Below, in pieces: positions 9,157 through 18,170 of a stretch of 34,144 nt of DNA (position 1 is its first letter; every line of letters starts with the position of its first letter). Made by a program: the position numbers and the translations under genes. This DNA comes from Ignavibacteria bacterium UBA7675 (lineage in GTDB: Bacteria > Bacteroidota > Ignavibacteria > Kapaibacteriales > UB7675). The stretch lies in the NCBI GenBank assembly GCA_002483085.1, contig DLHF01000028.1, positions 1-34,144 on the forward strand, given 5' to 3'. The notes below the pieces were generated by a model. That model made no database searches and was not told the origin of the DNA. It saw only the letters and a program-made list of their open reading frames with translations.

Positions 9157-11907
9157 TTATTGTTGCTGTGCTTCCGCCGTCCGAAGCTCTTGCTCAGTGC
9201 TCTCTAATGCGGCTTTCCATTCTACAGACAGAGCTTGGTTGAGATGTTCCAACAGCGATACGCTGTGCCTCAGTTCCTCTGCGATTTCGCGCAATATCCC
9301 GGCTCTGTCTGGCTCATTATTCGTTGTGTCTTTTCGCAGCATTGCGAGCTCGCCAAGAGCAACACCTTCATAATCTCGCCGTGCGATTTCGCGGCTGATT
9401 ACTAATGCTTCTTCTATCAGGGGTTTACTTTCGCCATACCGTTCGAGAACACGCAGCAAAGAGCCAAGGCTGATAAGCGCAATAGCCATACCATCGCGGT
9501 TGTCTATGCTTCGCGCGGTCTTCAGGCTTGCCCAAAAGTAGTCGAGTGCGCTATCGTTCGCATTGCGTTTGCGCTCAGCATTGCCGAGGTTTACCTGCAC
9601 ACGAGCCAAAAGCGGAAGCATATCGAGCGCATGAGCCAACTCTAAACTGCGGGTAAAACAATCAAATGCTTCGTCGAGCTCCTCGCGCATCATGTGGAGC
9701 AGCCCTATGTTGTGCAGCGATGTTGCAACACCTGTATTATCGCCAAGGCTCCGCCGTATGTCCATGCTCGCCCGCAGATTCTCTATCGCTTCGCCGAAGT
9801 TGCCAGACTGATACTGTACAATAGAGATGTTGTTGAGATAACTTGCTTCGCTTGCCCGGTTTTTCGTAAAGCGAAGCGCGTCCAAGCTTCTATGAAAATA
9901 TTCAAGAGCGCTATCGTAATGCCCAAGTGCTACTTCTGCAAGACCAATATTGTTCAGCGTGCGCCACAGCGCATGGTAATCAGTAGCAGTGAGAAGTTCG
10001 AGACTTTGCAGGAGAAATTCTAATGCCTTCCAGTTATTTGCCCGAAGATACATAATAGCACCGAGTTCGCTCATTACACCCGATTCTACCTCGTGTAATC
10101 CGGCTTCCCGGCTCATCCGCAAGGCTTTATTCGCGCACTCTTCTGCTTCGTCCAGATTTCCCGTTGTGCGTAGTATCTCTGTTTCGGTTGCCAGTGCGGA
10201 ACAAAACAGCCGCTGATTGCCGATCTCTTCAAAATTGTGTTTTGCCTGTCGTGTACATCGAAGCGCTTCGGTATGGCGTGCGTGGAATGTATCTATTTGT
10301 GCCTGAAGAATATACGCTTCGCCGAGCAACTTTTTTCTGTGCACAGTGTTGGTCTCTGTGTTCTGGGTAATGTTCTGTAATAGCGCGAATGCTTTCCGGA
10401 GCTGGTGTAGTGCTTCTTCCTCGGCGAATTCCTTCCACGAAGAGCGGGCTCCTTCGAGCAATACTTCTATGGCAAAGTCATACTGCCCGAGAATTTCGGC
10501 GTGGACAGCCAGCCGTGCAGCAACGCCCTCGATATTGAGCTGCTCCTGCAATGCGGATTCCCATTCCTCTTTCAGAATAGCAAACACTGCCTCGTGCAGT
10601 AGTTCGCGCTCTTCCTCGCCAAGGCTGTCGTACAGCACTTTGTGCATGAGCACATGGGTGAATTTGTAGGCAGTCATTTCGCGTGCGTACAGCCGCTGCC
10701 TACCGAGTGAGCGAATAAATCGATATGTCTCCTCAGCAATGCGCAGCTTTTGCAGAAGTCGTAGCTGTGGAACTTCTGTGATACAAGCAAGCACCGTCGA
10801 AGTAAATGTATCGCCTTCCACACTGGCATACCGCAGTAGCTCGCGGGTGTCTTCGTTCAGCCTTCGAATGCGCTCCTGCACAACTGCCTGTGCTGATGCA
10901 GGAACTCTGGCCAGCTCAAAGCCCTCGCGTATGTTGCCTGTAGCTGCGTCGATATATCCGTCTTCTTCCAGCGTAGTAAGGAACTGCGTAATAAACAGCG
11001 CATTGCCGCTTCCTGCACGCAATAGCCATTGCTCAAAAGCTGCGCTGTTTCGGTAGTGTGGATAGAGGCTGTGCAGCAGTTGGTCGAGATCGGAACCCGT
11101 TAGCATGGGAACATCAATGTCCACTATCAAATCATATCGCTGTAGTTCGTTGCGGATGTGCAGAAGCGGATGCCCCTCCCCCCCGCGTGAGCTCATGGCG
11201 TCGTCGGCGCGGTAGGCGATGAGAAACACAATGGGCTTCCCGCGAAGCTCGCGTGCTGCTGTAAACAACAAATTTGCTGAGCTGGTATCAGCCCAGTGAA
11301 AATCATCGATAATAAGTACCAGTGGCTGCTGTGCAGACGCCTTCGCGAGAAAATTGATATACTGCTGAAATACCTGCTGCTGGTTCGCCGCATTCTGTGC
11401 CGCCTGCTCGTTGCTGAGCTTCCGATTGAAATAATATTGATCGTAAGTTGCTCCTACAATCTCTAATGCCGCACCAACCGAAGGGCCAAGAACGGGCACC
11501 ATTGTCACCCATGCCGGTGCAGTGTCGACAAAAAATTTTGCAAAGTCGAATTTCGTTTTTTTCTTTTCGACGACTTCCTTTGCCGAGCGCTCAAGAAGCT
11601 GGGCCATGATTTCGGCCCAGGGCTGTAGCGATTCCACCTCGCCGATGTCTCTGCCTGCTAATGGCGTTGAACACTGTGCAAATGCCACAAGGGGCGAGGG
11701 CACTGTGGTATCCGGCGTCGCAAACCTCGACAGTATCCTTCTGTGGGCATGAGCGTGTGCGAGTGCGTGCTCTGCTTCGTGCAGCAGAGTTGTTTTCCCA
11801 ATACCGGCTTCGCCTGTTACAAACAGGACATTATGCGTGGCGCTGCCAGTAGCAACAGCATCTGTTGCCGCGAGAATGTTCTCTAACTGCTCCTGTCTGC
11901 CGATCAT
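9157..11907 (-). CDS. Large AAA/STAND-type ATPase with C-terminal TPR array
   Basis: A 916-residue cytoplasmic protein. It opens directly with the AAA_16-type start IGRQEQLENIL. Walker A GEAGIGKT is at residues 32-39 and Walker B VLIIDDFHWAD near 198-206, followed by an Arg-rich sensor region (FLIAYRADDA) and a winged-helix-like part with the lid (RIRRLNEDTRELLRYAS). From about residue 470 to 880 there are around ten TPR or TPR-like repeats (for example ALWRTLNNIGLAEVALGHYDSALEYF). This is the layout of MalT/AfsR-like STAND regulators, but no DNA-binding domain is present at either end. It may be a signalling hub that acts through protein partners. It is convergent with the M50-like gene and divergent from the Sel1-repeat gene. 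The function is unknown beyond the ATPase/TPR class. Confidence 0.85.
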   Translation of the reverse strand: MIGRQEQLENILAATDAVATGSATHNVLFVTGEAGIGKTTLLHEAEHALAHAHAHRRILSRFATPDTTVPSPLVAFAQCSTPLAGRDIGEVESLQPWAEIMAQLLERSAKEVVEKKKTKFDFAKFFVDTAPAWVTMVPVLGPSVGAALEIVGATYDQYYFNRKLSNEQAAQNAANQQQVFQQYINFLAKASAQQPLVLIIDDFHWADTSSANLLFTAARELRGKPIVFLIAYRADDAMSSRGGEGHPLLHIRNELQRYDLIVDIDVPMLTGSDLDQLLHSLYPHYRNSAAFEQWLLRAGSGNALFITQFLTTLEEDGYIDAATGNIREGFELARVPASAQAVVQERIRRLNEDTRELLRYASVEGDTFTSTVLACITEVPQLRLLQKLRIAEETYRFIRSLGRQRLYAREMTAYKFTHVLMHKVLYDSLGEEERELLHEAVFAILKEEWESALQEQLNIEGVAARLAVHAEILGQYDFAIEVLLEGARSSWKEFAEEEALHQLRKAFALLQNITQNTETNTVHRKKLLGEAYILQAQIDTFHARHTEALRCTRQAKHNFEEIGNQRLFCSALATETEILRTTGNLDEAEECANKALRMSREAGLHEVESGVMSELGAIMYLRANNWKALEFLLQSLELLTATDYHALWRTLNNIGLAEVALGHYDSALEYFHRSLDALRFTKNRASEASYLNNISIVQYQSGNFGEAIENLRASMDIRRSLGDNTGVATSLHNIGLLHMMREELDEAFDCFTRSLELAHALDMLPLLARVQVNLGNAERKRNANDSALDYFWASLKTARSIDNRDGMAIALISLGSLLRVLERYGESKPLIEEALVISREIARRDYEGVALGELAMLRKDTTNNEPDRAGILREIAEELRHSVSLLEHLNQALSVEWKAALESTEQELRTAEAQQQ

Positions 11908-12031
11908 CGCTGTTGTTGTCCTGAAAAGGAAATACTCAAGAACTCCATTGCTGTGTACTACTGCGAAAATACATATAGCCGGACAAATAATGTCTATGGA
12001 GCCACGCGGAGATATTGCGTGCGGAAAACAC

Positions 12032-12039
12032 TATATTTG
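12032..12039 (+). promoter_or_regulatory. Possible -7 element TATATTTG for the Sel1-repeat gene
   Basis: TATATTTG fits TAnnTTTG and lies 38 bases before the ATG at 12078, a sensible leader length. No TTTG is found at the right distance upstream (only a TTG at 12015, 14 bases away), so this is weak. Confidence 0.3.
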
Positions 12040-12077
12040 CCAATTCCATTGTTTCATTCCATCCTGTGTGGTGTGCT

Positions 12078-13550
12078 ATGGCTCGTTGTTCTAACGCCGT
12101 ATATCTCCGAAATTTTATTCCGGTAGCTTTGTTTGTGTTGTGTGCAGGCGTCTCGCTTTCAGCCCAAACATTTAATGTTGATTCTCTCCGCGCAATGAGC
12201 AATCAAGGCGTAGCAGAAGCACAGTTCAATCTCGGTTGGGTGTATGCCAATGGCGACGGCGTAGAGAAAAATATGACCGAGGCCATAAAGTGGTATCGCA
12301 AAGCTGCCGACCAAGGCTACAGCGATGCACAGTACAACATCGGCTGGATGTTCGCTAATGGCGACGGTGTAAAGAAAAGTACCGATGAGGCAATCAAATG
12401 GTATCGCAAAGCTGCTGAGCAGGGCAACGCGCTGGCGCAGTTTGGCCTCGGCTGGGTGTATGCCAATGGCGATGGCGTAAAAAAAAATCAACCGGAGTCT
12501 ATACGGTGGTATCGCAAGGCCGCCGAACAGGGCATGCCCGACGCACAGTTTAATCTCGGTGTGCTGTATGCCAATGGCGATGGTGTGGGACAAGACCCCG
12601 CCGAAGCAGCCCGCCTGTATCGCCTTGCTGCCGACCAAGAACTTCCCATTGCACAGGCCGCCCTTGCGTGGATGTACGCCAATGGTGTGGGCGTGGAGAA
12701 AAACACCGAAGAAGCTGTCCGCCTGTATCGCCTTGCTGCGGATAGAGATTTTGCCGAAGCTCAGTATGGCCTCGGCTGGATATACGATAATGGCACCGGT
12801 GTAGAAACGGACGACAACGAGGCAGTGAACTGGTATTATCGCGCTGCCGAACAGGGGCACATCATGGCACAATACAGCCTCGGCCTTATGTACGCACTTG
12901 GCGAAGGCGTGGAGCGCGATATGCTGGAAGCTGTGCGCTGGTACGAAGCTGCTGCCGAACAAGATTACGCCGATGCACAGTTCGCATTAGGTTGGCTCTA
13001 TGCCAATGGCGATGGCGATGGCGATGGCGTAGAGAAAAATATCGCCGAGGCCATGAAGTGGTATCGCAAAGCCGCTGCACAGAATCACCCCGCCGCTATG
13101 TACAATATAGGCTGGGCGTATGCCAACGGCGATGGCGTAAAGAAAAATATCGCCGAGGCCATGAAATGGTATCGCAAGGCTGCCGACCAAGGCTACAGCG
13201 ATGCTCAGTACAATATCGGCTGGCTCTATGCCAATGGCGATGGCGTAAAAGCAGACCTCAACGAAGCTGCACGCTGGTATCGCAAAGCTGCCGACCAAGG
13301 CGACCCTGATGCGTGGGTGAATCTGTTTGAAATAGCGAGAGAACGAAAAAAAATGAGCGAGGCTTATGCCTGGCTGCTTGTTATGCAAGCTAACCGCGAA
13401 ACTCTCGCCGAAGACAAACGCGACTTCGTGGATACGCGCCTCGTAGAGCAAGCGAATGTGGAAGCACAACTTTCTCCGCAGCAGCGCACTCAGGCCGAAA
13501 GCATGGCGAAAAGCATCGTCGATATCCTACTGAGTAAAGGCAGAAAATAA
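12078..13550 (+). CDS. Secreted Sel1-repeat protein
   Basis: I place the start at 12078 rather than the upstream ATG at 12015. The protein then begins ARCSNAVYLRNFIPVALF and has a good signal peptide ending in SLSAQ. The mature protein has ten Sel1 repeats of about 36 residues with the pattern (A)DAQYNIGWLYANGDGVKKN-x-x-EA-x-x-WYRKAA, and a degenerate eleventh. Sel1 repeats are helix-turn-helix pairs that form a binding scaffold; no catalytic domain is present. The cargo or partner is unknown, and a periplasmic location is likely. Repeats 2 and 10 are nearly identical at the DNA level, which suggests recent duplication or conversion. Repeat 8 has an extra DGDG from a hexanucleotide expansion at 13010-13028. 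Confidence 0.88.
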   Translation: MARCSNAVYLRNFIPVALFVLCAGVSLSAQTFNVDSLRAMSNQGVAEAQFNLGWVYANGDGVEKNMTEAIKWYRKAADQGYSDAQYNIGWMFANGDGVKKSTDEAIKWYRKAAEQGNALAQFGLGWVYANGDGVKKNQPESIRWYRKAAEQGMPDAQFNLGVLYANGDGVGQDPAEAARLYRLAADQELPIAQAALAWMYANGVGVEKNTEEAVRLYRLAADRDFAEAQYGLGWIYDNGTGVETDDNEAVNWYYRAAEQGHIMAQYSLGLMYALGEGVERDMLEAVRWYEAAAEQDYADAQFALGWLYANGDGDGDGVEKNIAEAMKWYRKAAAQNHPAAMYNIGWAYANGDGVKKNIAEAMKWYRKAADQGYSDAQYNIGWLYANGDGVKADLNEAARWYRKAADQGDPDAWVNLFEIARERKKMSEAYAWLLVMQANRETLAEDKRDFVDTRLVEQANVEAQLSPQQRTQAESMAKSIVDILLSKGRK

Positions 13551-13556
13551 GCAGCG

Positions 13557-13766
13557 TTATTCCGGCTGTAGCCCGGCAATGGCACCGCGAGTAGCCAATA
13601 GCAACTGATCCGCGAGGTCTTCTATATCGCCGCGCATCACGAGCTTGCGCCGCCAAGAATCCGGTATTGCAGATACACCGTAGTAAGCCCCTGCTATCTG
13701 GCCGCACACCGCAGCAGTTGTGTCTGCGTCGCTACCGAGATTAGCTGCGCGCAGCACAGCTTCGGT
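13557..13766 (-). pseudogene. C-terminal remnant of an ADP-ribosylglycohydrolase
   Basis: About 70 residues reading TEAVLRAANLGSDADTTAAV, then CGQIAGAYYGVSAIPDSW and a short helical tail. N-L-G-x-D-A-D-T-T-A-A-x-x-G-Q-x-A-G-A-Y-Y-G is the metal-binding C-terminal signature of the ADP-ribosylglycohydrolase (DraG-like) family, whose members are around 300 residues. The frame is closed by a stop at 13767-13769 exactly where homology should continue toward the N-terminus, and no earlier part is found. The remaining 230 or so residues are gone and repeat copy C begins about 50 bases away. It was probably truncated by a deletion or insertion and is very unlikely to be functional. It is convergent with the Sel1 gene, six bases away. 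Confidence 0.85.
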
Positions 13767-13817
13767 TTACAACCGAGTGAATATGCCTGCAATCTACAGA
13801 ATTACACCAACTGTACA

Positions 13818-14005
13818 ATCGCGCTTCGGTCTCTGCCCGTGCTTTGGTCTACGCACCGCGCTGCATATGCCGCTGCGTAACTGTACGCCCCACATCGCCT
13901 CTTTGCCCCGGACTAATTCTGGCGGCAAGCCTTTGGCAAACCACGAGGCGGTTGGTGCGACCGGCGACAGCGACTGAACTTCCGGGCGAAGACGCACGTG
14001 CCACA
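13818..14005 (+). repeat. Dispersed intergenic repeat, copy C (full length)
   Basis: The blocks appear in order: CGCGCTTCGGTCTCTGCC, ACGCACCGCGCTGCATATGC, CTGTACGCCCCAC, GCGGTTGGTGCGACCGG followed by CGACAGCGAC, and ACGTGCCAC. This matches copies A and D at both ends. It fills most of the gap between the ADP-ribosylglycohydrolase remnant and the gene ending at 14105. Confidence 0.75.
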
Positions 14006-14022
14006 GACTTCCCTATCGCTGA

Positions 14023-14077
14023 TTTATACCAAGCGGTATTTTTTTACAGAACTCTTTTTTATACCAAGCGGTATTTT
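14023..14077. repeat. Two direct copies of a 20-base element with an internal palindrome
   Basis: The 20-base TTTATACCAAGCGGTATTTT occurs at 14023-14042 and 14058-14077, a 35-base period. Each copy has an inverted pair ATACC/GGTAT around AAGC. On + each is followed by T-rich sequence, so they could be weak hairpin terminators. They also lie just past the stop of the minus-strand gene at 14105. A protein-binding site is an alternative. Confidence 0.6.
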
Positions 14078-14104
14078 CTACAAAGAGATACAGTGTGAAT
14101 ATTA

Positions 14105-17100
14105 TCAGTGAACGACGAGCACGGGAACGGCACTGCTTTCCCCGCCTGTTTCTAATACTGCTGTGTACACACCCGAAGGCAGGATAAATCCGCCGACCGC
14201 AATTTCGTGCATACCCTTTGTGGCTTCTCCGCTAAACAGTTCGGCAACCTGGCGACCCATTGCATCAACAAGCACAAGGCGCGCAGCACCGGGCTGTGCG
14301 ATGTACATGTCTATGATGCCGCCATCGCCAAGCGGATTCTGCCGGGGCTGTACAAACGACTGCACACTACTGGCATTGACATACCGCCTGTCCAGCGCGC
14401 AATATTCGCTTACGAGCAATCCATCGCGCTGGATAATATCAGCATAGCCATCGGCAAAATTGCTAACATCAAGCTGTAGCTCGCTGTCGAAGCTGTCGCC
14501 CAAGAGAACATCGCCGCGCAGCACTGCGAGAACATCGCCGGTGTGCAGGGCAAATGTATTATCCACAGTAAGAGTGACACGCCCCGGCTGGGATATTACT
14601 TGTGAAGATTGCAGCATACCGCCCACAGCAGGCTCGTTGCGGAACCGAAACAGTTTTGGCTTATGCACCACAGAAAACGACAGAGACACATGGCCCGACT
14701 CGTTCATCAGGCGCGGAATATCTGCTTGCTGAAGCTGCACTCCTGTGGCGGGGCGAATGCGAACGGGAATTTCGGCAACGGCACCAGTAGCTAATCGCAG
14801 TGAGTCCACCCATATTTCCGCACAGATAATCCCCGTTCCTGTTAGCTGTATCACGGTGTCGGGTTTAGTAAACCATTCACCATCGCTTTGCATATACAAA
14901 TCGGTTGCAATTTCGCCAAGGCGATGCGGCGCAAAGCGTATGCGTACAAGCCGTGTTGAATCTTCGTCGATAGTTACTGGCAGATCGCCACCGAGCACAA
15001 TAATATCCGACGCCCCCTCGGTTGTAGCACCAGCTACATGCAGCGGAGCGTTGCCAAAATTGCGAACAGTAATAACGGTATCAACAGCCTGTCCTACACA
15101 CACTCTTCCAAAATCAATAGTGCGGCGAGGAACATCAATCACAGGCAGAATACCGCGCCCGTTCAGTTCTACCGGCTGCACTGCACCGCAGACTGTCCCC
15201 TGCACAACATCAACAACAACGGTTGCATGGCGCTGTTCGAGATCGCCAGGAGTAAAATTGAGAACAAGCGACAGCGATTCCCCGGGCAGCAAACGGCGCG
15301 GCAGCGTTCCGGGTGGAACAACAAGATCGTACTCGCTGCTGTTCACGCCGAGCACACGCACATTGCTAATAATCACCTCAGCATGTGTTTGCAGTGTGCC
15401 TGCGGCTGTAAGAGTAAGTGTATTCGTTGTATTCGACCCGAGCCTGACATCACCAAATTCTATGCTTGCTGTCGTAAGCAAAGCGCGGTCGCGCACAACG
15501 GCTTGCATCGCAACTTGCTGCACACCTGCCGAAGTGGAATGAATAGTCACCACTCCTGTATAATTGCCCGGCACTGCAAACGATGCGCGTACTTGCGCTG
15601 TAACACTGCCAAAAGGCGGAATTACAAACCTGCCCACTGGTACAACACTGGCTTCTGATAGCGTTGCTGCCAGCGAGTCGATAAGCACCGGACACGCAGT
15701 TGGATTGTTCAGTTCTACAGCACGCGAGTACACACCACCCGGGCACAGCGTATCAAAGTCCACAGGATCGGTTGGCGCGGCGTATTGAGGGATATCGCCA
15801 CGACCTCGCAAGAACAGCGTGTCGAGTTGCGGCTGTACCACCCCTGCAACAACGGCCATTGCATTGTCGTCGCCTTGCACAAGTGGAGCAAAGAGAATAC
15901 GCACTGCACGGCGCTCTCCGCGCGGTACAACAAGGGGAAAATCGCCTTTATTGCCAATTGAGAACTGGCCGGGAACACCACCATTGATAACCGTGCTGTC
16001 AATAACAAGATCGCACCCGCCTACATTCACAATCTCCCATTCCCCGTCGGCGGTATCGCCCACGCACACAGCGCCGAGGTCGAGGGTGTCGGTCTTCTCT
16101 GCAAAGAAAAATTCCGCTTCTCTGCCAATACCCGTAATCTCCGCCGTATCGCGCAGCACAACAAACGTTGTATCGCCGGGAGTAAGTGTCTCGAAGTCGC
16201 GCACGGCTACAGCAAGGCTTACAGCATGTGTACCAAGATTATCCGGGAAATACCGAACGCGCACGCTTACTTGTCCATTGGCCGGAACAACCGTAGGAAG
16301 GGGTGGCACTATAGCGAACAGATTATTGCCGGGCTGGGTGCCAACAAGCCGCACATCAATGATAGGCAGGCAACGCACACCGTCTAAATCCAAGACCACA
16401 TCCATTGTGTCTTCGCGCCCAGGACACAGAGGGCGAAACTGCGCGTTGCTGAGTTCTATCTCGCCGAGCAGTCCGGGCACGATAACACACACCGTATCGA
16501 ACATCACGGTATCTGCACCAGACATCACAGCAACTGGTACTTCGTAAGTAGCATTTTGCAGGCGCGGAGCCGCATAAAATGTCACGGTTGCAACACCAGT
16601 AACAGCAGCAGCGAGATCGGTAGGAATAACGGGATTGACACTTGCAGCAACGTCCAATCCTGCGGGTATATTCGGCACTACAACGCGCACATTGTTCATA
16701 GCCTGTGTACCGCGATTGGTGACAATGTACAGCGTTTGCAGCGAGTCCGGCACGTAAGGATGATAGTCGGGATCGCCGCAGGGAATTTCTTCCACAGTTT
16801 CATACGTCAGGCATGTTCCCGACCCTGCCAGCGCAACATCGTAGGGCACCGACCCCGGACTGAACTGCACTTTCAGCGAGTCGACAATACCTATTTCGGT
16901 AGAAGCGCGAAGTTTGCGCTGTCCGGCGGGCATATCTTCTTCGTCCCAGATAAGCAGCACAGCGCTATCGGTATATTCCAATCCAGAGGGCGCGCGTTCT
17001 TTCCACTGTGCCAGCGCCAAGCCGGGAATGCCCAATGCCGTGTAGTCCACCCAGTTGCCAAACAGAAAAATATCAGGCTCGATAAGATTGCTTTCGCGAA

Positions 17101-17815
17101 GATTGCCGCGAGCTGTTAGTTGCGGATTGGCAGGCGAGCCTTCAAGCGCCAGCCAGAACTCCGGCATGCCCGGGGCGGCGGCGCCAGTGTATTGTGTTTC
17201 GGTATTCTGGTAGCCAAACGCTGTTACAATTGGCGCGCGGTCGTTGCTTCCAATCTGGGTATCTACGAGCATGAGAACGCCCACAGAACGCTTCTTTGTA
17301 GTGCTGTTCTCTACTTCGGCAGAAAGCCGAATAAAACCACCACTTGGACGCTTCACAGGCTGCAGGGTAAAGACAAACCGCATGGTGTCGCCGTCGGGCA
17401 TCACGCCAAACATACGCGCATTTACACGAGGTCGGCCAGCAACTGTGTCGCGAAAAAGCTGGGTAATTGTCAGCGGATTGTCCGGCGGTGTCTCGCGTGT
17501 GACAGGATTGAGCTCATACGGCAACTGAAAAACAATATCGTCTACTTTGAAATGCACATGCGATGTGTAGTTCACTGGCCGCCCACCTGTTCCATCTTCG
17601 CGGTAGATCAGCGTCTTTGGCTCGCCGGTGTATTCCGTCGACACAGAAAAATGCCCGTTGGCCAGCAGGGTTGCCGTCAGGTCGTAGGGCGGCAGTGCGT
17701 CGAGAATACTCAGCGATTGCTGCGCAACAGCCGATAGCGGCACGAGCACACAAGCCATAAGAGCCACAAAGAGAACGAGCTTATTCATAGATACCATTGT
17801 TGTAGTTGGACGCAT
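14105..17815 (-). CDS. Large secreted choice-of-anchor-D (ASH-like) protein, T9SS cargo
   Basis: A 1236-residue surface protein. The first ATG (17815) is preceded by AAGGAACGGAACT and gives a short basic stretch before the signal peptide NKLVLFVALMACVLVPL; an internal ATG at 17788 is an alternative start. From about residue 400 the protein is a string of immunoglobulin-like modules of the choice-of-anchor-D/ASH kind, with recurring IDFGRVCVGQAVDTVITVRN, LGAVCVGDTADGEWEIVN and VRIRFAP phrases. A C-terminal region of about 90 residues (QPRQNPLGDGG, LVDAMGRQVAELF, LPSGVYTAVL) has the spacing of a T9SS sorting domain. The fold suggests an adhesin or surface-layer role; the ligand is unknown. It is the last of the minus-strand surface genes; a gap containing repeat copy D separates it from the OmpA gene upstream. 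Confidence 0.85.
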   Translation of the reverse strand: MRPTTTMVSMNKLVLFVALMACVLVPLSAVAQQSLSILDALPPYDLTATLLANGHFSVSTEYTGEPKTLIYREDGTGGRPVNYTSHVHFKVDDIVFQLPYELNPVTRETPPDNPLTITQLFRDTVAGRPRVNARMFGVMPDGDTMRFVFTLQPVKRPSGGFIRLSAEVENSTTKKRSVGVLMLVDTQIGSNDRAPIVTAFGYQNTETQYTGAAAPGMPEFWLALEGSPANPQLTARGNLRESNLIEPDIFLFGNWVDYTALGIPGLALAQWKERAPSGLEYTDSAVLLIWDEEDMPAGQRKLRASTEIGIVDSLKVQFSPGSVPYDVALAGSGTCLTYETVEEIPCGDPDYHPYVPDSLQTLYIVTNRGTQAMNNVRVVVPNIPAGLDVAASVNPVIPTDLAAAVTGVATVTFYAAPRLQNATYEVPVAVMSGADTVMFDTVCVIVPGLLGEIELSNAQFRPLCPGREDTMDVVLDLDGVRCLPIIDVRLVGTQPGNNLFAIVPPLPTVVPANGQVSVRVRYFPDNLGTHAVSLAVAVRDFETLTPGDTTFVVLRDTAEITGIGREAEFFFAEKTDTLDLGAVCVGDTADGEWEIVNVGGCDLVIDSTVINGGVPGQFSIGNKGDFPLVVPRGERRAVRILFAPLVQGDDNAMAVVAGVVQPQLDTLFLRGRGDIPQYAAPTDPVDFDTLCPGGVYSRAVELNNPTACPVLIDSLAATLSEASVVPVGRFVIPPFGSVTAQVRASFAVPGNYTGVVTIHSTSAGVQQVAMQAVVRDRALLTTASIEFGDVRLGSNTTNTLTLTAAGTLQTHAEVIISNVRVLGVNSSEYDLVVPPGTLPRRLLPGESLSLVLNFTPGDLEQRHATVVVDVVQGTVCGAVQPVELNGRGILPVIDVPRRTIDFGRVCVGQAVDTVITVRNFGNAPLHVAGATTEGASDIIVLGGDLPVTIDEDSTRLVRIRFAPHRLGEIATDLYMQSDGEWFTKPDTVIQLTGTGIICAEIWVDSLRLATGAVAEIPVRIRPATGVQLQQADIPRLMNESGHVSLSFSVVHKPKLFRFRNEPAVGGMLQSSQVISQPGRVTLTVDNTFALHTGDVLAVLRGDVLLGDSFDSELQLDVSNFADGYADIIQRDGLLVSEYCALDRRYVNASSVQSFVQPRQNPLGDGGIIDMYIAQPGAARLVLVDAMGRQVAELFSGEATKGMHEIAVGGFILPSGVYTAVLETGGESSAVPVLVVH

Positions 17816-18170
17816 AGTTCCGTTCCTTACCCTGTTCTTCGCATACTAATCAATAGCCAGGAGCAATACCGACGCCGTTCTGTCCATGCAAAAGCTGTGC
17901 AGTGCGCTTCGGTCTCTGGCCTGCCGTTCTGCCTCTGCACCGCGCTGACGTCCGCGCATCAGTTACCATAAGAACGGTGCGCGGACGAGCCGATGATAAC
18001 TTCCACCCGCCGCGTGATCGTTCGGGCTTCTTCGCAGCGGTTAGTGCGACCGGTGACAGCGACGCCCGGTAGAGCCGTCCCTCTGGGGCGGCTCCGACCA
18101 ACGACGCCCGTGCCACCTATTATTTCTCGCCATGGTATTTCTCACACAGCACTTTCATAGCAACCGGCTT
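17816..18170. other. Intergenic gap filled by repeat copy D
   Basis: This 355-base gap lies between two minus-strand genes. Apart from repeat D and the SD-like AAGGAACGG before 17815, I see no gene, RNA or clear promoter in it. Confidence 0.6.
17900..18116 (+). repeat. Dispersed intergenic repeat, copy D (full length, with hairpins)
   Basis: The left block GTGCGCTTCGGTCTCTG, then CTCTGCACCGCGCTG, right block GTGCGACCGGTGACAGCGAC, and terminal ACGCCCGTGCCAC are all present. The variable middle contains a perfect 8-bp inverted repeat GTCCGCGC/GCGCGGAC (17950-17986), and the right part a near-perfect GAGCCG...CGGCTC hairpin (18072-18094). Confidence 0.75.

Noticed and set aside
9157..11907. MalT-type transcription factor
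   Set aside because: The ATPase and TPR parts fit, but there is no helix-turn-helix domain at either end.
12015..12077. Upstream start for the Sel1-repeat protein
   Set aside because: The extra 21 residues would bury the signal peptide, and the ATG at 12078 gives a normal one.
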